This document shows positions 52,026 to 60,617 of a DNA stretch of 64,000 nucleotides, in pieces. The stretch comes from Lentisphaerota bacterium (GTDB lineage Bacteria; Verrucomicrobiota; Kiritimatiellia; RFP12; JAAYNR01): positions 19,021-83,020 of the forward strand of contig VGWG01000001.1 of assembly GCA_016873675.1 (NCBI GenBank), written 5' to 3'. Within the stretch, counting starts at the first letter, position 1, and each line of letters starts with the position of its first letter. The notes beneath the pieces are model-generated. The model saw only the letters and a program-made list of their open reading frames with translations. It searched no databases and was not told where the DNA came from. The position numbers and the translations under genes are program-made.

Positions 52026-53776
52026 GGGCGTTTCACCTCCAGGGAGATGACAAACCGCCTGAATACCGGCAGGGTGGCGAGATCAACCGACCCGGAGAGT
52101 CCGACGGGCGGCAACACACGATCATCGGCGCGCAGGTCGACCGCAGCGACTCGAGGGGAGGTGCGCAGACGGCTGATGATCTTCTTCACCGAATCCCAGC
52201 TCGGGTCGGTCGTGTAGCCCTCAACGATGAAGGTCTGGGTCGCCGCACGGGGCGCGAGGACACCCGACGCGGGTGCCCGCACGGGCGCGGGGACCGGCAA
52301 CGGCTTCGCCTTGGGCGGTGCGAGGGTGATGGGTGAAAAGCGGGACCCGCCCGAAGCCGGTCGTCTGGCGGCGGGAGGCGTGTGATCGGGGGCTTGCGGG
52401 GTGTAACTCGATTCGTCACAGAAGAGAACGATCCAATCGTCGGGCCCCATGCTGTTGGCGACCCAGGTGAGAGCCTCGCGGGCCAGCGGCGCGTTCATCA
52501 GCAGATCCAGCACGAGATCGGCGCGGGTGCGGTGGTTGCTGGCGCGACTGCGAATGGCGCTGATCTGTTTGTCGATCTGCTCGCGTTCGAGTAGATGCGT
52601 CCGCTCATCCTGGAGCAGGCGAGCTTCGCGCGCGAGCGCTCGCAGGCCGCCAACCGTGAAGACGCCGAGGGTGAGCGCCGCGCAGATGGCCGCCGCGATC
52701 CAATAGGGCTTTTTGTCGCGGAAGACGACCTCATCCCGGAGGTGGCTGGGCAGCATCGAGAGATGCGTGGCACCCAGTTCCAGAGCGGAGACGGCCAGGC
52801 CGACCGCGAGGCTGAATGGGGAGACCGCAGCACGCGACGTCGCGTCATCTTCCGCCAGATCCGTACATCCCGGAAGTTCCGAGGCCAGGCATACCGGCAA
52901 CTTGAAGCGGTCGGCGAGGACGTCGCGCAGGCCGGTCAGCGCGGCGCCGGCGCCGGCGAGAACGATCTGGCCAGGGGCCAGGGCCGGCGAGGTCAGGGTG
53001 CTGCGGCAGACGCTCATGCACGAGGCCACCTGAGAAAGCCAGCGGTCGACCGCAGGCTTGAGAATGGCGGCCGTCTCGCCCGTCAGGCCGTCGGCGTGTT
53101 TGCGGATTTCGGCCTGATGGGCCGAGATGCCGGCCGCCTGGGCGAGGGTGTCGGTGAGGGCCTTGCCGCCGATCGGGATGGAGCGGGCAAAGAGCAGCCC
53201 AGCCGGGAGCCCGACCGCGACTTCGGTCTGCTGGTGGCCGATGTCGAGGTAGAGATTGGGCGTGGCATGGGGTCCGGCGATGCGTTCGAGGCGGTTGAAG
53301 AGGGCCACGGGCGCCGGCACGAGGTCGGCAGGCCGGACCCCGATCTGCGCGGCGAACTGGATGGCGCGATCAACGATGACCGGGCGGGCCATGGCCATCA
53401 GGTAGTAACGATGGGCCGGATCGGTCGCGAGACGGTAGTCGGTGACGTCAAAGGTCATCGAGTCGCCCGCCATGTCATTGAACGCGGCCAGCTCCATCGC
53501 GGCGACCTGACGGGCGCTGCGGGGATCGGCGTGCGGGATCTTGCCCGGCTGGAAGATGGTGCTGCATCCGGGCAAAGCGATCGCGCAGAACTGCCGGGTC
53601 AGCCCGCACTTGGCGATCCAGGCGCGAATGATGCCCGCCGAATCCTGAACATCGGGCGGGAGGGCCAGGTGCTCGGTTCGAACGACCACGGGCTTGTGAT
53701 CGCGAATGCACACCCACGCGGCCCGGACGGTCCGGGAGCCGATGTCGAGTCCAACGATCTGTTTGATGCGCGGCAT
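52022..53776 (-). CDS. PilM-PilN-type fusion (GspL-like)
   Basis: 584 residues. The N-terminal actin-like part (about 1-330) has PilM/FtsA features: VGLDIGSRTVRAAWV, LYLDIGHQQTEVAVG, IVLAGAGAALTGLRDVL. A single TM follows near 365-385 (WIAAAICAALTLGVFTVG), then a coiled coil (LLQDERTHLLEREQIDKQI), a Pro/Ala-rich linker (about 465-515) and a C-terminal ferredoxin-like domain (FIVEGYTTDPSWDSVKKIISRL, FVISLEVKRP). In T4P these parts are separate PilM and PilN proteins; in T2SS they are joined as GspL. The fusion and length fit GspL or a PilM-PilN fusion. Confidence 0.8.
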   Translation of the reverse strand: MPRIKQIVGLDIGSRTVRAAWVCIRDHKPVVVRTEHLALPPDVQDSAGIIRAWIAKCGLTRQFCAIALPGCSTIFQPGKIPHADPRSARQVAAMELAAFNDMAGDSMTFDVTDYRLATDPAHRYYLMAMARPVIVDRAIQFAAQIGVRPADLVPAPVALFNRLERIAGPHATPNLYLDIGHQQTEVAVGLPAGLLFARSIPIGGKALTDTLAQAAGISAHQAEIRKHADGLTGETAAILKPAVDRWLSQVASCMSVCRSTLTSPALAPGQIVLAGAGAALTGLRDVLADRFKLPVCLASELPGCTDLAEDDATSRAAVSPFSLAVGLAVSALELGATHLSMLPSHLRDEVVFRDKKPYWIAAAICAALTLGVFTVGGLRALAREARLLQDERTHLLEREQIDKQISAIRSRASNHRTRADLVLDLLMNAPLAREALTWVANSMGPDDWIVLFCDESSYTPQAPDHTPPAARRPASGGSRFSPITLAPPKAKPLPVPAPVRAPASGVLAPRAATQTFIVEGYTTDPSWDSVKKIISRLRTSPRVAAVDLRADDRVLPPVGLSGSVDLATLPVFRRFVISLEVKRP

Positions 53777-53791
53777 AGGGGTTGTGTTAAG

Positions 53792-53809
53792 TCGATACGA
53801 TCGACGCTT
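53792..53809. repeat. Two 9-mers of the TCGA-type repeat (locus E)
   Basis: TCGATACGA and TCGACGCTT in the 38-bp gap between the GspL-like and secretin genes. This is the shortest and most degenerate copy. Confidence 0.5.
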
Positions 53810-53814
53810 TCAAA

Positions 53815-55731
53815 TCATTCAGGGGGCGCCAACAGAGGTTCGGGCTGGTGTTCCTCGATGCCGAGTTCCTCGCGAATCAGGGTCGTCGGCACCTCGGTTC
53901 CGGGAATGGTGCGAGGGGTGAGTGGGATCAAGTCCTCGCCCATGTCGGAGATGAGGGTGGCGGTGACGAAAATGATCAGATTTTCGGTGATGTCTTCGTC
54001 CGACCTGGAACCAAACAACCTGTTGATGAGGGGGATGCGGGAGATCCAGGGGATTCCCTTGTCGTCATGGGTCTGCTCGCTGGTGACCAGACCGCCCAAC
54101 ACGACCGTCTCGCCACTGCGCACAACGACCTCGGTCTCTATCGTTTTGCGGTTAAATATGGGGAGCTTACCCATTAACGAGAAATCGTTGCCCGCGCCGC
54201 TCGGGGTCGGTTTGTAAGCGTCGGCCCAGGCTTTTCCGTTCTCCACGTCGCTGATCTCTGGCAGTAGAACGAGGTTGATGGTCGAAAGATCGGCGCCCAC
54301 ACTCGGGGTTACTTTCAACTGATAGCCCAGCTCTTTTACGACGGCGTCTCCCTCTGGAACCGGCTGCGATTGATAGGTCGTACGATTCTCTTCGGTTTCA
54401 TTTAAAACCTCAGCCAGTTCATAGTTCTCGTAATAACGGAACTCCTGACCGATAAAAATCGAGGCGGTCTTGTTGTTGACGGTCGTCAGGCGCGGCACGG
54501 TGAGCGTGCGTCCTTGTCCGGATGATTCGAGGGCGTTGATCACGGCACGGAGACGGATCCGGTCGATCACACCGAAATAACCCGCAGTCAGCCCCCCCTC
54601 GACTGGCGCGCGTCCCATGAGAATATCCCTTCCCGCAAGCGAGATATCTGGAGCGCCTTCAGTCGACTCGGTCAGGTCCAGCGTGTTCTCAAACCCCTCC
54701 GCGCCGGTGCTGACAGGGGATCCGAAAAGCCAATCGATGCCGAGTTTTTGCAGGTCGTTGACCTTGGTCTTGACGAATCGCGCTTCGATGAGGACTTGGT
54801 TGGGCCGAACGTCCATGGCGTTGATGATCGCCTCGGTGGAGACGAGGTTCTCCTTGGTATTCTTGACCAGCAGGACATGGGCGCGGGGATCGAAGAGCAT
54901 GTCGGATCCTTCGGGCTGGGGAACGAAGCGGGTGATCGCTTCGATCATGGAGGGCTCACCCGTGCTGGCACCGGCGGCAGTGCCCAGGACGGTGCCCCCG
55001 GGGACTTCGGCGCCTGAGAGGCCCTTGCGCAGCCGGTAGACGCGGGTTTCAAGGGGAACAGGGCCGTCGGTCGGCAGGCGCGAGGTGGCCCAGATGAGCG
55101 TCTCGCCGACGTTGAAGGAGACGTCGAGGTTGCGGCCGATGAACTCGAGCAGCTCGCGCAAGGGGGTGTTCTCGGTGTGGATGGTGAGCGTCTTGCTGGA
55201 AACATCGCTGTCGGATACGAGGTTGATGCCCGATTTACCGAGTTCGTCGATGATGTCGGCCAGGCCGACGTCCTCGAGATGCATGGAGATCTCGTTGGTG
55301 AGAGCCTGCTGCATCTGGGTTCGCGGCGAGTCGTGTGAAGAGACGTCACCGATGATGTGGCGCGAGACGCCGTAGGTGTCGGGGACGATGCCGTGGCGGC
55401 GGGCATCCTGGGTCATGGCTTCGTGCGAGGCGGCGGCGCGTGCGCTGATCGACGCGCTGCGCTGCTCGTTCAGCCGGGTCAGGATGCGGCGCTGCAGGTC
55501 CGGGAGACCGGGCGTGAGGGGGTCCTTGCGGGCGATCTCAATGCACGCCATGATCGCCTCGGTCGCGCGTCCGCGCTGAAACAGCTCTTCAGCATCGCGC
55601 ACCGCCCGTGCGGGAGGCTCGGCTGCGGGCCGTGCGGACACGGCCGGATCGGACGTCGTGCAGCCGGCGAGCGTCAGCAACGCGGCTGAGAGAACGCAAC
55701 GGAAGGAGCGTCGCAGGAGGAGTGTTTTCAT
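53815..55731 (-). CDS. gspD: Type II secretion / type IV pilus secretin (GspD/PilQ type), lipoprotein
   Basis: 638 residues. A lipoprotein signal (LLTLAGC) makes it a lipid-anchored secretin. The N-terminal STN/N0-like domain (VGLADIIDELGKSGINLVSD; LRELLEFIGRNLDVSFNV) is followed by an N-domain (DPRAHVLLVKNTKENLVSTEAIINAMDVRPNQVLIEARF) and the secretin C-domain (VPRLTTVNNKTASIFIGQEF; VVLGGLVTSE; IPLINRLFGSRSDEDITENLIIFVTATLI). The secretin pore ring is complete. It is the second gene of the cluster and ends 38 bp before the GspL-like gene. Confidence 0.95.
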   Translation of the reverse strand: MKTLLLRRSFRCVLSAALLTLAGCTTSDPAVSARPAAEPPARAVRDAEELFQRGRATEAIMACIEIARKDPLTPGLPDLQRRILTRLNEQRSASISARAAASHEAMTQDARRHGIVPDTYGVSRHIIGDVSSHDSPRTQMQQALTNEISMHLEDVGLADIIDELGKSGINLVSDSDVSSKTLTIHTENTPLRELLEFIGRNLDVSFNVGETLIWATSRLPTDGPVPLETRVYRLRKGLSGAEVPGGTVLGTAAGASTGEPSMIEAITRFVPQPEGSDMLFDPRAHVLLVKNTKENLVSTEAIINAMDVRPNQVLIEARFVKTKVNDLQKLGIDWLFGSPVSTGAEGFENTLDLTESTEGAPDISLAGRDILMGRAPVEGGLTAGYFGVIDRIRLRAVINALESSGQGRTLTVPRLTTVNNKTASIFIGQEFRYYENYELAEVLNETEENRTTYQSQPVPEGDAVVKELGYQLKVTPSVGADLSTINLVLLPEISDVENGKAWADAYKPTPSGAGNDFSLMGKLPIFNRKTIETEVVVRSGETVVLGGLVTSEQTHDDKGIPWISRIPLINRLFGSRSDEDITENLIIFVTATLISDMGEDLIPLTPRTIPGTEVPTTLIREELGIEEHQPEPLLAPPE

Positions 55732-55742
55732 AAGCGGTGACG

Positions 55743-55763
55743 GGTTATCGGTTATTGGTTGGT
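55743..55763. repeat. Short heptad repeat upstream of the secretin gene
   Basis: GGTTATC, GGTTATT, GGTTGGT in tandem (7-nt period) inside the 123-bp gap before the H-X9-DG-type gene. No promoter is confidently seen in this gap. Confidence 0.6.
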
Positions 55764-55854
55764 CGCTTCTGCGTGGTGATCGGATCTCTGAACAGGGGCA
55801 ATCGCTGGTTTCAAGATATAGCAGTGTACCGTGAGCAGAGAGAATGGTAAAGCA

Positions 55855-56838
55855 TTACTGCTCGCCGGGTTCGGGCATTCCCTCCCACCAGAGTGGACCC
55901 ACATAAACGTTGCCCGCGTAGGCGACGTTGATGGTGATGCCCTCATCAGAGAGTAATTGGCCCGTTTTGGCCGCCACATCAGCATAAGCCGGTATCCGGG
56001 ATTCCTTGTGATGATGATAGCAGCGGACAATCGGGAGCTTCGACTGGCTGTAAGGGGCCGGAACAGCCGGAGCCACCCCGCCACCGTTCGCGGCATCGCC
56101 GAAGCGAAGCTGCTCCTCCTTGGCTTCCCACCATTTGCGTTTCGGAACCTGCGAGTCCCAGGAACACTCGGCATATGAAAACTCGTAAAAATAGCTGTTG
56201 GCGCGAATGTCGGTATTTTGCGCCTCGTGCCGCGCATGAATCTCGGAGTCGTTGTCGATCACTTCGGGAAAACGCTCCGGCTCCGCCTTTTTGGGGAGAT
56301 CGGTCGGCCTGATCGGCCCCAGCCCCTTCCCTTTGTCGCTCCGGCAGACAAACACCCGTTTGTCATCCAGATACTCGGGGTAGAGATTCGAGAGCCAGGG
56401 CGGGTTGGCGCCGTTGTGCTCGCCGCGGTAGACCAGAATCGCGACGCCCATCTGACGCAGGTTCGACTTGCAGTCGGTCTGGCGAGCCTGACGCCGACCC
56501 GCACTCACCACGCTGGCCATCATGGTGGAGAGAATGGCGAGGATGAACATCACAGCCAACATCTCCAGCAGCGTAAATCCGGAACGGAAAGACGATTGCC
56601 AAGGCCTTTGGATCCGCCTCCAGGCGCCATCATAGAGCCGATCAAAATCACCATCGTTAGCCAAGGGCTGGCACGGATATTGCGAATGTTTCCATTGAAG
56701 GGGGGGACGGACTTTGGTACGCTCTCCCCCCCGTTCTATGGCTGGTTTCCTATTCACACAAGGAAATAACGCAGGATGCGTGCCAAACGGAATAGATGGT
56801 TGACAGTCATCAAGACCAAGGGCATTTGGAGTTTGCAT
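55855..56838 (-). CDS. Prepilin-type protein, H-X9-DG (DUF1559-like) variant
   Basis: 327 residues from the ATG at 56838, but the first ~75 codons overlap a direct repeat and look non-native; a TTG near residue 60 would leave a more usual leader. The prepilin motif G^FTLLEMLAVMFILAILSTMM is followed by QTDCKSNLRQMGVAILVYRGEHNGANPPW, typical of DUF1559 proteins of planctomycetes and Lentisphaerae. The end INVAYAGNVYVGPLWWEG replaces the classical H-x9-DG. The family is secreted via the pilin route and its role is unknown. Gene order suggests it is the first of the T2SS-like cluster. Confidence 0.75.
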   Translation of the reverse strand: MQTPNALGLDDCQPSIPFGTHPALFPCVNRKPAIERGGERTKVRPPLQWKHSQYPCQPLANDGDFDRLYDGAWRRIQRPWQSSFRSGFTLLEMLAVMFILAILSTMMASVVSAGRRQARQTDCKSNLRQMGVAILVYRGEHNGANPPWLSNLYPEYLDDKRVFVCRSDKGKGLGPIRPTDLPKKAEPERFPEVIDNDSEIHARHEAQNTDIRANSYFYEFSYAECSWDSQVPKRKWWEAKEEQLRFGDAANGGGVAPAVPAPYSQSKLPIVRCYHHHKESRIPAYADVAAKTGQLLSDEGITINVAYAGNVYVGPLWWEGMPEPGEQ

Positions 56839-56848
56839 TTTGGAGTTT
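56822..56848. repeat. 13/14-nt direct repeat at the DUF1559-like gene start
   Basis: GCATTTGGAGTTT (56822-56834) and GCATTTTGGAGTTT (56835-56848) in tandem; the second differs by one T. The minus-strand ATG at 56838 lies inside the repeat, and the adjoining 56849-56960 stretch is GC-rich with further small repeats, so both divergent starts are suspect. Confidence 0.7.
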
Positions 56849-56866
56849 GTCTACAGGGTTGCGCAG

Positions 56867-59155
56867 ATGCCTAGCACCCGCTGCGCGCGGGTGTGGGACG
56901 TTGCGCGTCGCGTTTGCGCCAGCCGTCTCGCTGCGCGTGCGCACACGGGAGTGCATACTGGAGTGCGCGTATTCGCGGTTGTTTTTTGCGTGCTGACCAT
57001 GGCGGCAACCCGGCCCGTTGTCGCATCCGAGCCGGTTCCGCCCTGGTGTGTGGGAGAGTCGGCGATTCGGATGGTGTTTGTCCGGGGGGCGCAGGATGCG
57101 TTTGCCCTGTGCGTCTTGCCGTCGGAAGTGGGCGGACGCCCCGTGGCTGCGGTGAAGGCGGACGCCGCCGGCGAGGCGCAGCCGATACGGGTCGTCGCGG
57201 CCGATGACCGGCAAATCCATGTGTTGGTCGACTGCCAGGAACTTCCCGAAAAAGCGATGGTTGCGGTTTACGGCATTGCGGGGGAGCAGCGCGTCGATCC
57301 GGAATTAGAGGGTGTTGTGGACCCCACACCGATCCGCGTCGCCGCGCGCCATTCGGTTGGGCAGGACCCGCCCGCGACACTGAACGACCTCAATCGGCTG
57401 GTGATCCGTCGGGGTCCGCAATCGACCTTCTTCGTGTTTCCGGATTTCGACGCCGTTGCGGCGGGTCTCGGCAGGTTTTCCAAGGGCGCCGGTTGGGACC
57501 GGCCTCTGGCGCTACTGCGGCTGACGTCCTGGCTGGCGGTGCCCCAGGAGGGCCGCTATGTCTTCTCCCTGTCGGGAGAAAACGCCGCTTGGCTGCAGAT
57601 TAACGGCGAGGAGGTCGTGGGGCAGGAGTACAATTGCGGCCGGCCAACCATCCAGGAGGGCCCTCCGATCACCCTCACCGCCGGCCTCCACCGTCTGATT
57701 GTCGACACCGCTGTCCGCACCAACTACAGCCTCGGTGTGCAGTGGCGCCCGGTCGATACCAACGCCGCACGGCCGACGCTCGTCACCGGCGGCGCCCTCA
57801 TGGAGGGGCGCGTGGAGCGCCGGGATGGCGACCTGCACGTCTTCGCCCGCACGCGGCGAGGGCTGCCCTATCGGTTTCAGGGAATCCCGGCGCTGTTCTG
57901 CCCCGTGACGCTCGAGGACGAGAGTGTCTGCTGGTCGGGCGGAACGCTGGCGTATGCGTGGCAGATCAACGGTGCCCCGGTCGGGAACGGCCGGCGTGTC
58001 GAAACGATTCTGGTTGCGACCAATGGCACGAATTTCGTGGTCGGACTCACGGTGTCCCGCGCTGCGGATGGAACCAATGGGTCGACGACCATCACCCTGC
58101 CCGCCGCAACGGTTCCGGCCGCCGAATACCGCCTCTCATCGGTGTTGATTGGAGCGCCGGCGGTGTGCTATGGCAATGACCCCGTGAACCCGGAAATCCA
58201 AGTGCGGGCGACCTCACCGGATGCCACCGATTTCATCCTCCGCGTCGAACTGGACGGCCACGACGGACCTCCGGTCGTCAGCGAGACGCCCCTCACCCTC
58301 ACGCGCTCGTGGGGACGCGTTGTGTTGCCTGCGGGCGAAGCGGACACCTTTCGTGAGATCCGCTGGCAGGTGCTGCACGCGGGGGTCGTGCTCCACAGCG
58401 GCCGCTGGGTCTTTGACGTCCCGCCGTTTGAAAGTCTCCCCGATGCCGTGGACGGTGTCTCGCTCCTGCGCGGGGGGGCTGGCGTGACCCTGATCGCCCG
58501 GCGGGCCTCGCGGGGCGAAGATGCCCGTTTCAAGGGTTTGCGTCGCGGACAGCGCCTGCTCTTTCTCGATGGCTTTGTGGCCGCCGCTGGCGTGGTCGAT
58601 CCAGCGGCGGCGGAACAGCTGGACCGCGCCGTGGCCAACGGACCAGACGGTGTTTCGGTGGCCTATCAACGACGTGGTTTGCAGACGCTGGAGCAGGCGG
58701 ATGATCCGCGCGGTGGGGCGCGGCTCACGCCGCTCGCCGCTCTGAGGGGAGTGCTGCCCGTCGATGCCGTGCTGCTGGCGCCCGATCTGTCCGGCGCCCG
58801 TGACGGTGAAACGCTCGAGAGTTTTGAGCGGATGCTCGCCGCTTTTGCCGGAGCGCTGACCGAGGCTGGCCAGACACACCTGATTCTGGTGGCGCCGCCT
58901 GCGTTCGACGTTCTGCCTGGCTGCGGCTGCAAGCCGGGCCCCGCGCCCTGCGTCCATGCTCGCGCCGGCCGCCTCTATGCCGAAATCGTCTACCGGGTGG
59001 CCGACGCCTATGGACTGATCGTCGCCGATCTCTACACAGCGTTCTCGCTCGACGCGGGCGATCAGCCGTTGATCGTCGGCGGTGTCCTGACGCCGAGCGG
59101 GATGCGCAAGGCGGCGGAGGTGTTCCGCCGGGTTCTTTATCCCATGAATCGATAA
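56867..59155 (+). CDS. Exported protein with PA14-like domain and SGNH-like C-terminus
   Basis: About 762 residues from the ATG at 56867; a GTG at 56963 would start close to the signal peptide (VFAVVFCVLTMAATRPVVAS) and is the alternative. Residues ~205-310 (counted from 56840) form a PA14/GLEYA-like unit: RYVFSLSGENAAWLQINGEEV then TAGLHRLIVDTAVRTNYSLGVQW. The C-terminal ~200 residues contain a hydrolase-like segment (LLAPDLSGARDGETLES, HLILVAPPAF, VADLYTAF, GGVLTPSGMRKAAEVFRRVL) in SGNH style, with no certain catalytic triad. It is followed by a glycosyltransferase gene and probably acts on surface glycans. Confidence 0.7.
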   Translation: MPSTRCARVWDVARRVCASRLAARAHTGVHTGVRVFAVVFCVLTMAATRPVVASEPVPPWCVGESAIRMVFVRGAQDAFALCVLPSEVGGRPVAAVKADAAGEAQPIRVVAADDRQIHVLVDCQELPEKAMVAVYGIAGEQRVDPELEGVVDPTPIRVAARHSVGQDPPATLNDLNRLVIRRGPQSTFFVFPDFDAVAAGLGRFSKGAGWDRPLALLRLTSWLAVPQEGRYVFSLSGENAAWLQINGEEVVGQEYNCGRPTIQEGPPITLTAGLHRLIVDTAVRTNYSLGVQWRPVDTNAARPTLVTGGALMEGRVERRDGDLHVFARTRRGLPYRFQGIPALFCPVTLEDESVCWSGGTLAYAWQINGAPVGNGRRVETILVATNGTNFVVGLTVSRAADGTNGSTTITLPAATVPAAEYRLSSVLIGAPAVCYGNDPVNPEIQVRATSPDATDFILRVELDGHDGPPVVSETPLTLTRSWGRVVLPAGEADTFREIRWQVLHAGVVLHSGRWVFDVPPFESLPDAVDGVSLLRGGAGVTLIARRASRGEDARFKGLRRGQRLLFLDGFVAAAGVVDPAAAEQLDRAVANGPDGVSVAYQRRGLQTLEQADDPRGGARLTPLAALRGVLPVDAVLLAPDLSGARDGETLESFERMLAAFAGALTEAGQTHLILVAPPAFDVLPGCGCKPGPAPCVHARAGRLYAEIVYRVADAYGLIVADLYTAFSLDAGDQPLIVGGVLTPSGMRKAAEVFRRVLYPMNR

Positions 59156-59193
59156 TATCGACATTATCGATAATCTCGCTATTATCGAAACCA
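59149..59193. repeat. Longest 9-nt-period array (locus D), spanning the gap before the glycosyltransferase gene
   Basis: Five 9-mers in register: TCGATAATA, TCGACATTA, TCGATAATC, TCGCTATTA, TCGAAACCA. It includes the stop codon of the upstream gene and ends at the A of the GT2 ATG. It has strong local palindromy because TCGATAAT/ATTATCGA are complementary. Confidence 0.9.
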
Positions 59194-60617
59194 TGACTGA
59201 CCCCGACAACACACCTCCCGATCTGGCCCGCGAGCCGCTGGCACTGGCGCGAATTCATCCCGAGTGGAGCGCCGCCGAGCCCGTGACCCGCCCGCAGTGG
59301 CTGGCTCTGGCGGTGCTGGCCGCGGCCCTTGTGACGGGCCTGTGCGTCGCCCCGCTTGCGACGGGGCGGGCGCTGATCTTTTTCTGCACCGCCTTCTATC
59401 TGACCGTCACCCTCTACAAACTCTGGCTGATCCGGGCATCGATCAAGCCTGGCGCGTCGCTCGCTTTTTCGCAGGCCGATATCGCCGCAGCCGGGCCGCG
59501 CGACTGGCCGCTCTATTCGATCCTGGTGCCGATGTACAAGGAGCCGGAGACGCTGCCGCAGATGGTCGCCGGACTGCAGGCGCTCGATTACCCCGCCGAC
59601 CGCAAGGATGTCCAGCTTCTGCTGGAGGCAGACGACGCCCTCACCGTCTCCGCTGCACAGGCGATGACCCTGCCGCCCGGTTTCCGAATTACCCTGATTC
59701 CGGCCTCGCATCCCCGTACCAAGCCCAAGGCCTGCAATGTCGGCCTCCAGCATGCGCGCGGCCGCTATCTGGTGATTTACGATGCCGAGGACAAGCCCGA
59801 GACCGACCAGCTCAAGAAAGCGGTTCTGGCCTTTGAACAGGCGCCCGCCCAGACGGCATGCGTGCAGTCGCGGCTCAATTACTACAATCCGCGCCAGAAT
59901 CTCCTCACCCGCTGGTTCGCCGCTGAATATTCCGCCTGGTTCGATATGCAACTGCCGGGCCTCGCCGCGCTGCGAACCGTGATTCCCCTCGGCGGCACGT
60001 CGAATCACTTCGTCACGGAGGTTCTGCGCGGCCTGCTCGGCTGGGACGCCTACAACGTGACCGAAGATTGCGATCTGGGCGTGCGCCTCTGCCGCGCTGG
60101 GTACACCACCTGCATGCTGCAGACGACCACCTGGGAGGAGGCTTGCTCCAGCCTCCGCTTCTGGATTCGACAACGCACCCGCTGGCAGAAAGGGTATATC
60201 CAGACCTGGTTCGTCCACATGCGCCGGCCGTTTGGACTGGCGCGCGACATCGGCTGGCTGAATTTTTTCCACTTCCAGCTTCTGGTCGGCGGCGTCGTCT
60301 TCTCGGCGCTGGTCAACCCGGTCTTTTGGACGCTGGCGATCGTGTGGTTCGCCGTCCAGCCGATCGGAGTCGCGGCGCTGTTCCCCGGGCCTGTCTTTGC
60401 GGCGGGGACGTTCTGCCTGTTCGTGGGCAACTTCGCCTTTGTCTATGTCAACCTGCTCGGCTGCTACAAACGGCGCTATGACGCGCTGCTGCTGTGGAAC
60501 CTGCTGACGCCGATTTACTGGATGCTGATGAGCTACAGCGGCTGGCGGGCGTTGTTCCAGTTTTTCAGCAATCCGTTCTATTGGGAGAAGACCCAGCATG
60601 GGCTCGTTCAAAAATAG
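59193..60617 (+). CDS. Processive family-2 glycosyltransferase, membrane-bound
   Basis: 474 residues. Two N-terminal TMs (LALAVLAAALVTGL; ALIFFCTAFYLTVTLYKLWL), a cytoplasmic GT2 domain and three or more C-terminal TMs. All four processive GT2 motifs are visible: ILVPMYKEPETL with the substrate Asp later in LLEADDA, DAEDKPE (DxD), TEDCDLG (catalytic base) and QRTRWQKG (QxxRW). Such enzymes make hyaluronan, cellulose or similar beta-linked polymers and often export them. Neighbours (exported PA14/SGNH protein, polytopic protein) fit a surface polysaccharide system, but the sugar is not deducible. It overlaps the next gene by 20 bp. Confidence 0.9.
   Translation: MTDPDNTPPDLAREPLALARIHPEWSAAEPVTRPQWLALAVLAAALVTGLCVAPLATGRALIFFCTAFYLTVTLYKLWLIRASIKPGASLAFSQADIAAAGPRDWPLYSILVPMYKEPETLPQMVAGLQALDYPADRKDVQLLLEADDALTVSAAQAMTLPPGFRITLIPASHPRTKPKACNVGLQHARGRYLVIYDAEDKPETDQLKKAVLAFEQAPAQTACVQSRLNYYNPRQNLLTRWFAAEYSAWFDMQLPGLAALRTVIPLGGTSNHFVTEVLRGLLGWDAYNVTEDCDLGVRLCRAGYTTCMLQTTTWEEACSSLRFWIRQRTRWQKGYIQTWFVHMRRPFGLARDIGWLNFFHFQLLVGGVVFSALVNPVFWTLAIVWFAVQPIGVAALFPGPVFAAGTFCLFVGNFAFVYVNLLGCYKRRYDALLLWNLLTPIYWMLMSYSGWRALFQFFSNPFYWEKTQHGLVQK

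Noticed and set aside
56840..56866. TTG start of the PA14/SGNH gene
   Set aside because: It lies inside the GCATTTTGGAGTTT direct repeat and lacks a ribosome-binding site; later ATG or GTG starts fit better.
58725..60611. Long open frame on the minus strand (~628 codons) opposite the PA14/SGNH and GT2 genes
   Set aside because: It lies antisense to two genes with clear motifs. Its translation is Arg/Gln/Gly-rich with no recognisable domain, as expected from a high-GC shadow frame.
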